Source: Lytechinus variegatus (taxonomy: Eukaryota; Echinodermata; Echinoidea; Temnopleuroida; Toxopneustidae). Taken from it: DNA of 64,000 nt. Made by a program: the position numbers and the translations under genes. The stretch's first letter is position 1. Every line of letters starts with the position of its first letter. The stretch lies in NCBI RefSeq assembly GCF_018143015.1, contig NC_054754.1, positions 24,504,894 to 24,568,893 of the forward strand, read 5' to 3'. Positions 32,783 through 44,400 of the stretch are shown one piece after another. The notes under the pieces are model-generated. The model saw only the letters and a program-made list of their open reading frames with translations. It ran no database searches and had not been told where the DNA came from.

Positions 32783-33320
32783 ACCAGATCTGGAAAAACC
32801 CAATTAAGGTTAACGCATCCAAGACGAATTATGGTAAAAGATGCTTCGTCTACCGAGGTGCCCAAATATGGAACTCTATTGAAAAGAAAATCCCTCCTTG
32901 TATCACTATACATTCCTTTAAAACACATCTTAAAAACATGCTCATCCCCCCTCATCCTGATTATTGTTGTTAAAAGCTCCTGCATCATCCCCCCCCCCCC
33001 TCATTTCAATCCCTAAGCCCCTGCTTGATTTTAGTTTATCTTTAAGTTATTTCTCCATTGTTTTACATTAATTCCTTACTTTTAGTCCCCCTATTGTTTT
33101 TATATATATTTTGCTTTTATTATCATATCGTATTTTTTCGCTTTTCATTGTATGTTCTTATGATTTATGTCATATGATTTTATGTTTTTGTAATTATCAT
33201 GTTTGATTGTTTATTGTACATTTTTATTGTTGTGTGTATGGACCCCTACGAAAAACAGCATGTGCTGATAGGATGTTCCATCCCACAAGTGGTAAATAAA
33301 TAAATAAAAATAAATAAAAA
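32783..33320 (+). pseudogene. 3' remainder of the LINE (ORF2 C-terminus, 3' UTR, tail)
   Basis: Continues the LINE after the hAT-like element: RSGK.QLRLTHPR, then (after a frameshift near 32830) GAQIWNSIEKKIPP and IHSFKTHLKNML. The WNS.P motif is the usual end of CR1/L2/Jockey ORF2. The 3' UTR and TAAA-type tail follow. Confidence 0.8.
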
Positions 33321-33321
33321 T

Positions 33322-34020
33322 CATTAAGGGTATACATAATTATCTCACCATAGTCATCTAATGGAAGTGCCAAGCGCTTGCTGATTTTGTTAGAAATACA
33401 TCTAAACACATGAAGTACTTTTTGAAGTAATTGTAATCATGATTATTATATGCATCTCACTAATCAAATACTGCGAGCGCGAAGCGCGAGCTGAAAATTA
33501 TGTAGGAAATTCAGACCTGAAGAGGGGCATTATAAGGCTTGTTTGTAGAAATTTACTAAGACCCTACGTATTTCACTAACCAAGTGATGCGAGCGCGAAG
33601 CGCGAGCTGAACATTTTTTATATTCAGATCCGAAAAATTGACGTTTTAAGGACTGATTTAAGTTAATGAAGAGCAGAAATCTCACCAATCTACTTATGCG
33701 AACGTTAGCACGGACATGAAATGTTTTATATCAAGACCTTAAAATAGTGCAATCACTTTAAGTAGTCATGAAAACGAAGAATATGTCACTACATAAAACA
33801 ATAATAACTCGAATTGCGAGGAAATATATTTGTTGTATATTGATTTGAAAACGGAGGTTTTAGTACAACGGGATTATATATAGAGTTAAACAGTCTATGC
33901 GAACACCAGGAACAACATGAACAATGAAGACACAATGAAGCAAATAATGTTTTATAAAGCTATGAAAAAATGCTTCTTATTTAACATAACATATAACATA
34001 ACATAATATAACATTATAAT
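33322..34020 (+). repeat. 117-bp-type satellite, right part, degenerate
   Basis: Cores at 33474 and 33590, then degraded units. The spacer CTCACCATAGTCATCTAAT matches 26279-26297, confirming that the LINE interrupted one array. Confidence 0.75.
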
Positions 34021-34186
34021 GAACAATAATTTCGTCTTTCCCCACTACGTTTCTCTTCCCTTTTCCCTCTTTTTCTCCTTTTCCCCGTTTTTTTTTTTTG
34101 GCCAGCCGATGGGGGGGGGGGCCCGTGCCCCCCATGCCCCCCGTAATTACGCCACTGAATAAATAAATCAATATTTGTCGCCTTAT

Positions 34187-34325
34187 CGGAGCAATTTACG
34201 GCGGACCCATTTTCGGCGGAGCAGATGTCGACGGAGCAAATATCGGCGGAGCAAGTGTAGACGGAGCAGTTGTCGTATTTTGCGTAGCAATTGTCGGCGG
34301 AGCAATTGTCGGGTCTCCGATTTTT
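34187..34325 (+). repeat. ~18-bp minisatellite (GGCGGAGCA)
   Basis: Seven or so imperfect units of TCGGCGGAGCAAATG type. Non-coding. Confidence 0.75.
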
Positions 34326-34429
34326 AAACCGTTCTATTTAAAGGTAATTTCGAGTCTATTTATGCATTACGGATTGCGTTTTCTTATCAGCAGCCACAAG
34401 ATGAGACTTTGAAATGCTTGACCCGTATA

Positions 34430-34566
34430 ACGGACCCGTTGCAAGTTAAAGGTTGCGTTTAATCACAACTCAAAACATCAATCGCAGTTGTCTAATACGC
34501 ACAATTCATTTGATGGTTGCGTTCGATTTCGTAAGTTGCGTTAATCAAAGTTCTTTCTGTAACGGT
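34430..34566. mobile_element. Diverged copy of the GGGGCCCGTTGC MITE family
   Basis: GGACCCGTTGCAAG.. at the left and ..CTTTCTGTAACGGTCCCC at the right. It resembles the better preserved copies at 43734 and 50120. It lies about 400 bp upstream of the esterase start codon. Confidence 0.5.
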
Positions 34567-34974
34567 CCCCTGCAGGGGCCCGTAACACATAGCTTAGCAA
34601 TCGTCGTAGAACATTCTTTTTAAAGATTGATTCCATTGACTACAATGTACAATCAATCGTGAAAATTAAGAGTATGATTAATCGCTAACCTTTGTGTTAA
34701 GCTAAGGAACCCTGGTCTTGATATCAGTGCTGACATGATTAAATCTTGTCAGCAGCTCACTGACATTGAAATATCGTAGAAACAAATAAAATCTTCCATT
34801 CTTTTGAATTGAATACAGATAAACTTCTTAACTTATCATTTCAGAACTAGGGCAGAAACCGAACATGATGCATTGCTATTGACTTAACAATGATAAAGAG
34901 CACTAATGTCTCCCCGAAGTTAAAAATATCAGCAATATCTATTCTGTGGACGATTGAATTTCATAGTGTTAGCC

Positions 34975-35406
34975 ATGAATTCGTTTCACGTAGACCTATG
35001 TATTGCTGTTCTGTGTTTGTGGGGCTCCTGTGCCTTAGCTGTGGAGGTGATTGGCAACCCAGATATAGAGCTCAGAGACGCCACTCTTACCGGTATTACA
35101 GTTCGTTTTGATGATCCCTTGTACATGAAGGTTAACAAATCCATAGATGCATACCTTGGGGTACCGTTCGCAGAGCCTCCGGTAGGAGAGCGTAGATTTA
35201 CCGACCCTGAACCGTTAGTTCTTCAAGGGGAGTACAACGCGACAGAAGACAAGGCAGAGTGTCCGCAGATGAGTCCTCTGGATGACTGGACACCCGAACC
35301 AAGACCACCATTTCCTCTCCCAATCCCAACATTACCTGGGCCGATCCCGACTCGAACCATTAGCGAAGATTGTTTGTATCTCAGTATCTACACACCATCA
35401 CCCAAG
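34975..35406 (+). CDS. Esterase exon 1
   Basis: 144 codons: signal peptide, the [10 protein letters not shown] block and [14 protein letters not shown]. Donor AAG/gtatag, phase 0. Confidence 0.88.
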
Positions 35407-38400
35407 GTATAGGAAAACACACCCAATGACGTTGATTCATGCAGTTTAATCGTGTCACCTATATTTATTACCCTGTTTTAAATAAAAGGATTATTTATAG
35501 GGTGATTATTTCATTCCAAAAACATGAATTCTAGGACGTAACTAGGGGAGGAGTTGTGCTATCTGTCATAGTAGCACTTACTTCTAGATTAGGGTTGATG
35601 GAGTCTATACGTATGCGAGACGTAGATTTCAGATCTGATTTTATTCGACGAGCTTTTGGCCGTTCATCGGGCCTTCATCAGGTCTATATTCATGGAAAAA
35701 AATATGCAAACAAGTTCATGATAAAAAAATGTTAATAGAAAGGAAACAAAAAGTACTGAACAGAATTTTAACGAAAATTAACAAAAGAAGGGGTCGTGGA
35801 CAGAACAACATTAATTGTTGTGTATAATGGGAAACGATTTGGTAACTTAAATTAGAGAAAGGAGTCCAGTATAAGGTGATTATTAGCTGGGGTTCTGGAC
35901 ATTGGGGTAGTCTTTTTTGGGTAGGGGCTATAATAAAAACAGAAGATTGTAATAGCGTTAAACAAACAATTGTCATAAAAGTTTCACACTATAATCTGTT
36001 TCTGTTCATGGTAACTCCCGTAGGAACTCGGCACCACAACATTTTGCTGGTAAACGCCAAGCTGGTATCCAGTTACCTAGGAAACATCTTAAGTCAAGGT
36101 TAATCAATTATAATGTCTGACCTTACAGACGACAGATATTACTATCGGGCCTTTTTGTCAAAGTGGAAACAATGGCAGAGTGGGGATTCGAACTCACAAC
36201 CTTGCGATTATGAATCCAATGCTCTAACCACTGAACCACACGACTCGCAATCCACATATTTCAAACTGATTGATAGTTCTGGGGCACTTTGAGTTACAAT
36301 GCCTCAAATAAAAATTAACGAGTCTCCAAAGCTATTCTACATGATTTCTCACATATCATGCCCGGACGTACCCTCTCTCCTTTATCTTATTATAGCCATC
36401 CAGTCTGGTGCCTGTCCTGGTATGGATTCACGGTGGAGGATATGCGGTCGGGGGTGGCTCCGAGATCATCTACGATCCCATACCTATCGTGGCCTATGCC
36501 GACATCATCGTCGTCAACGTTAACTATCGACTGGGTGTATTTGGTTTCTTTACCACTGGTAAGGGTGATAGTGAAATCTTGTTTAATTTCTAGCTCGTTA
36601 ACAGTCAACAAAAGTCACAGAATCGTAAAAAACTGATTTACGAAATCTGTTACCTGAGATCTTGTTATTTCGCATGACCCGTCTTAAAGATTAATTCATT
36701 TTGTAACTTTTATTTTTCATCCTGTGGTATTGATAAAGCAATGATAAATGCAGCAACATACTGCTTATTGATGTTTATAATGATAATAATATAGAGTATT
36801 TCTAAATCGCCAAATCCACATAGATTATGTGCTCAAGGCGCTGAAATATACTTGGGATATTATTATCATTACCCCGGCTGTAGCTGAGCGGCCATATACG
36901 CGCTAAAGCATTCAACGAATAAATTCTACCGGGTTCCTATTCACCTCACCTGGGTTGAGTGCAGCACACTGTGGATAAATTTCTTGCCGAAGGAAATTAC
37001 GCCATTGCTGGGATTCAAACCCACGACCCTCTGTTTCAAAGTCCGAAGACTAATCCACTGGGCCACAACGCTCCACATGTTACTCTATTCCCACTTCCCG
37101 TGTGTACGTGAGGGTGTGTGTGTGTGGGTTGGGTATGTCTGTGTAAGTTTGTTTTAGGAGGGGGTTGATGATCTCGACACTAATATCTCCTCGAGGTTTA
37201 ACATATCAGCAATACCTCTTCTGTGGACGGTTGATTTTCATAGTGTTAGTCATGAATTCGTTTCAGGTAGACCTATGTATTGCTGCTAACAGTTGTGTGG
37301 GTGTATGCGAGGGATGGTGTGTAGGGGGTGTGTGGGGGTGTGTGTATGTGAGTGTAAGTTTGTTCTAGGAGGGGTTTGATGATTTCGACACGTGTCATTG
37401 AAATCCGTTGTTATTTCGTTGACTAATGATACTAAGTGAGACATGTATGATATTAAGAATTCGATTCTCTACTTCCTTGAATGAAGTCTTACCAAATAAT
37501 ATTGTTAGAACAAAATAACTCTGCTGACAGGCTCCTAGTTGCATGGGCTGCGATTAGACCCTTTGGCGGGGTGACCCTATCCCTTAGGCTATTTATTTAC
37601 CTATCTAAAATGCTAAGGGAGCACTCCTATGCCCAACCCACTCTTCTTCCTTTTTCATATTTTTACGCTGCAGTATAAAGTACGTAGATGAAGATTAGCA
37701 ACAATAAAAGGGGGTAGACTCAAATGAGTAAACCAAATCAATTTTGCATTTTCTTTTGTGAAGGACGGTTTTGACACTCGGAAAGATACGAAGTACAATC
37801 ATCGTTAACGTAAAATAAACATCGTGGAAGATATCAGTGAACTATTTAATCATTTGCTAATATTTTGATGAACTTAATTGGTCTTCATATCACAAGTTAT
37901 CATTATATCACAGTAATTGCCATTCTCTATCAGTACATGGGACAGACATCGATATAGGACTGTATCTTATCAAAGTTTAATATGCAGAAGCTGTAAAAGA
38001 AAAACGGATTAGCTAAATGAGGTTCTACAATTTCATCAATCTCTCTTATCGGCTAGCATACATCTCGTGGTCAAAAATGTTTAAATGAGCAAAATCATTA
38101 TATATTCTGTACAAGGTTTATAGCGTGGAAGCTTGAAAGTGCCCCAGAAAACAAGGGAGAAAGTCGAAATTTTTTATCTCGTCAAAACGAAATTAGAAGT
38201 AATAAATAATAAAATGGAAGATAAATCCCGAGTTTCTTAATTTCAATCTAAAACGAGCCACATATTGCAGGAAGTTTTGTTAAATCACATTTTGCATTAA
38301 ATATGAAAGTTAAAAAAGTACATGTAAAATTGTCTTTTTTGAGGTTCAGAATGATGATAAAAATATTTGGATCAAATGAATATCTGCAATCATTTTTGGT

Positions 38401-41400
38401 CGGACTGACGAGCCACGACCCATGCAAGGTAACTAACCCTGCCCCCTGACGAGAAGTTGAAGACCTTTTTATTTTTTTTTTTGCTGTGATATGCCGTTTA
38501 TATCTGGTTGAGGACCTTTTTTTTTTTGCTTGTCAAGTTTTTTGGGCGGACGATTTTGCCCCCCTGTGAAAAATCCTAGGTACGCCACTGCTATGACGTC
38601 AATATACAGAGAGGCCTAAACATAGCCTAGAAATTTTATTTCATTTCATTTATTTTCCACAAATCAATCAAAATACAAAGAAAAACATACAACTCATTCC
38701 GAAAATATAAAAGCAGATTCTAAGTGGATGGACCTAAAGTAAAACAAAAGCTTGTTGTGGATTTTATGTTAATATTCAGACGTTCATTCGAAACCCTTAT
38801 GATTGTACCGGTTAAAGTGATGATATCACAAGCTTATAAAAATCTGTCCCAGATCAGATTAAAAAATAACCGGATCGTATATTTATTCGGTGCGTTAATG
38901 AAGTTGATTTCAAGATCAACTGAATCTTATCTCCTAAGCCTCGTATCATTGTTTTCTGTAATCCTACATGTCTTTTCCCATTTTCACTTATTTTCTCTTA
39001 TCCCGGAGAGCGTCTAATGAAGGTACTTGTCGGATAGCAGTTTCCATGTAACAATCAGGCACCTGAGCGCTGCAATGAATACCAAGAAATTTTGACTTGT
39101 CGAACGACAAATGTTGACGAAATGTTCTCCCCAAAACATGACTTTAACCTTCCATATGAATTTCGTATTGTTTTTCATTGGTTAACACTGGCGTACAGGG
39201 GGCGGCCTTGGGGAACCCCCCCCCCGAAAAAAATGAGAAGAGGAAAGAGAGAAGCTGAAATATGATACCATTTGCTGTATAAATTATGTCAAAATCAATC
39301 ACAAAATTGGGTTTTGTATTAAGATATGTCAAAAATTTTGCTCTTTGCTCGCTCGCTGAAGGCAACTTACTATTAATTTCACCCGATACGCCATATCTGG
39401 CCCCCTCAAAATGTTGGGCTCATTACGCCACTGCTGATGAAAACCAGAACGCTGTTCAGGTTACTTGTACGAGTATTATCCACTTCAAGTACAAACTTTA
39501 GTGGTGGTGACTCTCCTCTACACGGGGCCTCCATTTAACGTCCTATCCGAGGAATGGAGTTTTTCCACCGTAACATAGCCTACATCTATGAAACAGAAGA
39601 GAGACGCTTACACATAACGTACTGGCTTCAGTCATCCTCCCGGGGTGGACTCGAACCCACGATCTTTGGTTCGTCGGGCAGACACTTTACCGACTGAGCC
39701 AATTTCTCTCTATTCGCTCTTCATAATCTTTTTTATTTCGTGCAGCTTTCAAAATGTAACGCTATCGAATAACGTGATTCATTTTGTTTTCGATACATTT
39801 TGTTTTCGTGATAGGAGACGATGAAGCAACGGGCAATTATGGTATGATGGACCAGGTGCTCGCTCTTCAATGGGTTCATGATAACATAAAAGGTTTGTAA
39901 CTACGTCAAAACAATACATCTTTTGCATAATGTATCCATGGCATATGACTTCTTCGATATATTTAACTACGAAGGTACGCGAAATGTTTGTTCATATTCG
40001 CGTTGTCCATATTGTTGAATCAGTATTGCACTCCCCCAGGCGTTTTGAAACTACATGTACACAAATCGAAATGTATGTTTAATCTTTAATAATAAATGTC
40101 GCATGCTGTAACGAGTGTTTCATAACTTTGCTTTGGAAGAACAAGGCAAAATTTTCGTAGGTAAAACTATCCCTTGGTCATTCTTATATGCCCATCTGGT
40201 ACGATGTAATGCAGTGTATCGAGGCATGTGTTCAAAATAGTCATGATTATGATGATAATAACAGGGGCGGCGGAACGTATGTTTGTTTGGGGGGGGGGCA
40301 AAGCCAAAAAGGCACTGATACCATGTGAAAGTGGACATTTTGGGTGCAAATAGATATCTGCATCATCAGATCACGTTACTGCCTATAACAGCTTTGTGTT
40401 TCGTGATAATTAAGAGTATTTAGACAAAAATTTGGAAATCTAAAGTCGTAGCACTCGCTTTGTGGTCCGGTCTGTCGCTAATTACTGTCAAAAAGACTTT
40501 CTTCCTCTTGCAATGATTTCGTTGGTTGGATAGAAAGTGACCGTCAATAATTTTGCATTATTTTAAGAGAAAATAAACTATGCAGGGGTAAATCTAGCTT
40601 TTGGTAAAAGTCACATAGGTACAGGCCTGGACTGTCGTCCTGAGATATTTTGCTAAAAAAAAATATTTAGAGCGCGAAGCGCGAGCTTAAATCTCTAGAC
40701 ATTTCGTTTATTTAGACCTAACATTCTGAGCAGTTTGTGTAGACATGCAATAGATCCGTATAATTATTAATGATTACCGCGAGCGCTAAGCACTGTACGG
40801 GACCGACGCCATCGTCATGGATCTAAAAATAGTTTAGTAAATTCATCGTGTCACTATATATACTAGTATTACAAGCCCACTTCACATCCTCTAATACGCC
40901 TTATTGTTCTAGTTGTTATTTTGGATTCATTTTTTAAAGATTTTGGAGGTGACCCGAACCAAGTCACGATCGCAGGGGAAAGTGCTGGTGGGGGGAGTGT
41001 AAGCCTACATATGTTATCTCCACTTACCGATGGTCTCTTTCATCAAACCATTATGCAGGTAATGTCACTGTCACTCCCGTGTAACCGACCCAGGGCCGAC
41101 CACTGCTTAACCATCCGTCGGTTTGGAGTCCGTTTCTTTGGTGTGATTGTATCATCACACAAAAAACACACACACACACAAAATACAACAAAGCCAGAAT
41201 TGAGCTCAAAGGCACGTTCGTGAGAACGGCTGAAATCGATGTGAACTGTTTGCTACACACTTAAAATGTTGGGCGACATACTGTCCACTGTGTTGGGTAA
41301 CGTTTATTGGTAAAAAAATGTACACTTTTCTGGGCGATTATTATCCAATCGAGCAAATCTATTACCCAGTTATTAGATTTTATTACCCAATGTGGACAGA

Positions 41401-44400
41401 TTTTAACCAATGGTTTTGTGGACAGTATGTTGCCCAGGGTTGGTTAAAAGTTGGGTACTTTTTGCCCAACTTTAAGAGTTTAAAATGAACTGCATTATAT
41501 GTACTTATGCCCTATTTATTTCTGTAATTTATTTTGTTTTGTGGAGACAAAGGAAGGTCATTGAATTCTTTCTATAAGTTTTTCAGTTGTTTTTCCACTT
41601 CACCACGTTTTTATGATTGTAATCATTTTTATATACGGATTCTTGTTTGTAAATTAAACATTTTTAGCATGTAAGCAGGTATTTTCGTTATCATTTTTTG
41701 GGGAGTTTAATTATAATCGTTTCTATGAACGGATTCGTATTTGTTATAAAATTAACCTTCTCAGCCTGTGAGCTGATGATTGTTTTATTATTTTTAAATA
41801 CAAACCAATTCTTTCTTCACTCAAAGATTCCAGATGTCCCAAATAAAGATGTGTGAATTCGCAACCCAAACACATGGCCTAAATATATTCAAAATAGTGG
41901 TTACTATGTAGGAAATAAAGCATTTCAAAAATTTGTTAAATTTGTGATGACTTTTTAAATTTATTTTATATGCTTCAATGGTGAACAATAATGTTAATAG
42001 ATATCTATAAGACAATTCTCAATTCTTTAATTTTGTTAATTTTGAATAAGTATTAAACGTTTGTCTCACATTTAGCTCTCCGCAATTAAACCAAGAATTC
42101 CAACCATAGTTAAAGTTTGAAATGGAGTTCGCATTTTACCTCTGTCCATCCTAAAATTTCAGGTGAACCCCCCTACATTTTTTTGCTTGTCACATTTTTT
42201 ACTTGTGTCCATCTCAAAATTTCAGGTAGACCCCCATAAAGTGTTTTGCTTCCGCCGCCAATGTTTGCCTCTCCTGCATAGCAGAGCGAGAGGCGATGCT
42301 TTTTCAGACGGCGGCGTCAACATCAAGTTTTAACCGAAGTTTTTTTTTAATAAAACCAAGCCATAAGTTTAATCAAGTAATACTAAACATTCTGCCTGAG
42401 TTCCAGGTCACATGACCAAGGTCAAATGTCACTTACAGTCAATGAACTTTGGCCAAGTTGGGGGTATTTTTGGAATTGCCATCATAACTTTAAAATGTTA
42501 TGGATAAAACTTGGACATGAGAGTAATCAAGTGACATTGAACACCCTGTGCAAGTTTCAGGTCACATGACCAAAGTCAGAGGTCATATCAGGTCAATGAA
42601 CTTTAGCCATGCTGGGGGTGATTGTTGAATTGCCATCAGAGCTAAGTTAATGGATATAGTTTATGAAATGTGGACATAAGGGCCATCAAATATCACTGAC
42701 GATCACTGACGAGTCTTAGGTCACATGATCAAGGTCAAATATCATTTATTATCAATGAACGTAGTATCATAATCATTATAATTGAAGAGTTTAGTTGCAA
42801 AAGGGGTTAGGTCCACTTTGGACCATTCCGAGAAAAACCATGTTTATATTTTCACTTACTGCAATATTCTTATGAGAAACTAAATTGTCATATGATGTAC
42901 TACCCTATCATGTGAACATAAAATTGGGTATAAAAGAAATCTACCTGTCTTCATTTTTCTTCTATATATTCTTTAAAAAAATCATCATTGTGGACCTAAC
43001 CCCTTTTGCAAGTAAACTGAAATGAATCCAATCTATTTTGATTACAAAAGTGAATTTTCTTTGTCACTTTTATTCACGGCTCATGTGAATTTCAAATTTT
43101 GTTTGCTTTCATCAAAGCGACTTAAAATTCAAAGGTTTTTAGACAGAAAACAAAAAAAAATTATGAACAATGGACCTAACCGCTTTTGACAAATGAGCTC
43201 TTCAGAAGAGTTTGCTTGCAAAAGGGGTTAGGGCCACTCCAATAAAATCATTTTCTTTATTCTCCCATATTGTAATATTCTATGTGAAATTAAATTTTTA
43301 TGATACACTACCATGAGAACATAACATTGGGTGTAAAAGAAATCTACCTGTCTTCATATTGTTTTTTAAACATTCTTTTCCAAAAAAATTCCGTGTGGAC
43401 CTAACCCCTTTTGCAACTAAACTGAAATGTACCTAACCCCATTTGAAAAAAAAGTGATTTTTCTTTGCCAGTTTAGATCACTTTTTAATGGGGATTTCAA
43501 CTTTTCGTTGGTATCATCTTATAGAGCTACTAAAAATCTATAGATTGAGACAAAGAAAAATTAAATTTGATGAAAAATAGACCTAACCCCTTTTGCAAGT
43601 GACCTCTTCAATTATGAATGATGTGTTTTGTGAATAATTATCTCATAGTAATCTTTAAAGTCAGCACTGCTGGTAAATTGAATCCCGTAATGCAGGCAAG
43701 ACTACCTGAGGCGCTACCCTTGTTATGTATCCAGGGGCCCGTTGCAGAAAGAGTTGCAATCAATCGCAACTCTAAAAATCATGCGCAACTTGATTTTCAA
43801 CCAATCAACAGAGCACATATTGGACTTGCGATTGATTTTTTGGCTTGCGTTTAAACGCAACTCTTTCCGCAACGGGCCCCAGACCCTAAAAGTGAACTGC
43901 TGTTTTGATTCAACAATTTTCGACAAAGACTTTATTGGTTGTTCTTTATCATGAAGGGCATTCTATAATATATTTCCTATGTTCTTGAGTCCGCCATGCG
44001 CCATGGAACGAAAACTCCCTATTAGACAGGTGTTTAGCCTTGAGTATTTTCTATTCCACTTGCGTACAGAGTGGTAATGCCGTGTGTCCTTGGGCGTGGG
44101 CGACTATGGAGCGGGCCACAGAGGGACATCGTCAACTTGCAGAAGCAGCTGGGTGTCCTATCGATGATACTAAACTCATGGTATCCTGTATGCGTGATGT
44201 TGATGAAAACGAGCTCACCAGGCTTGCCATTATGGTTAGTAACCCTGTCTAGAAGTTTTACCATAATAAAGGTAGTATTTTTATCATACAATAGATTTAC
44301 ATTTACATTACTAAATTGTTTTTGTATAATTGAATAGGTATTGTCATGTAAGATAAATATACATTTCGCTGAAATGCCTTAGTCTTGTCTAATGTTCCAT

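Larger units (their letters stand above)
26610..33320 (+). mobile_element. 5'-truncated CR1/L2-like LINE split by a DNA transposon
   Basis: Left part 26610-29046, right part 32783-33320. A short TCATT appears at both LINE boundaries (26605-26609 and 33321-33325) and may be the target duplication. The 3' end is a (TAAA)n-type tail (about 33293-33320). The 3' UTR holds TGTGCTGATAGG shortly before the tail. Clade assignment to the CR1/L2/Jockey group rests on endonuclease and RT motifs and the short-repeat tail. Confidence 0.8.
25898..34157. mobile_element. Satellite-bearing TIR element, 8-bp TSD AATAAATA
   Basis: The termini CAGTGGCGTA and TACGCCACTG are perfect inverted repeats, each followed inward by G-runs. 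The octamers on both sides (25890-25897 and 34158-34165) are AATAAATA. The body is the same GCGAGCGCGAAGCGCGAGC array (25965-26605 and 33322-33700), interrupted by a LINE. Its TIR differs from that of the element at 17422, yet body type and TSD length are shared. Confidence 0.8.
35407..36395. other. Esterase intron 1
   Basis: Holds a hammerhead-like motif (35640-35685) and a SINE (35994-36247). The acceptor is TTATTATAG before CCATCC. Confidence 0.7.
36559..39814. other. Esterase intron 2
   Basis: 3.3 kb with two SINEs, an exon-1 duplicate, a TG-rich stretch (37100-37360) and GC-ended repeat fragments. The rest (about 37400-38380 and 38600-39180) shows nothing I can name, apart from a sequence at 38635-38700 that could be a reversed LINE tail. 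Confidence 0.6.

Noticed and set aside
36173..36247. tRNA-Met gene on the minus strand
   Set aside because: The CAT anticodon-like triplet and arms look convincing, but a second copy of the downstream body at 54975 shows it is the head of a SINE.
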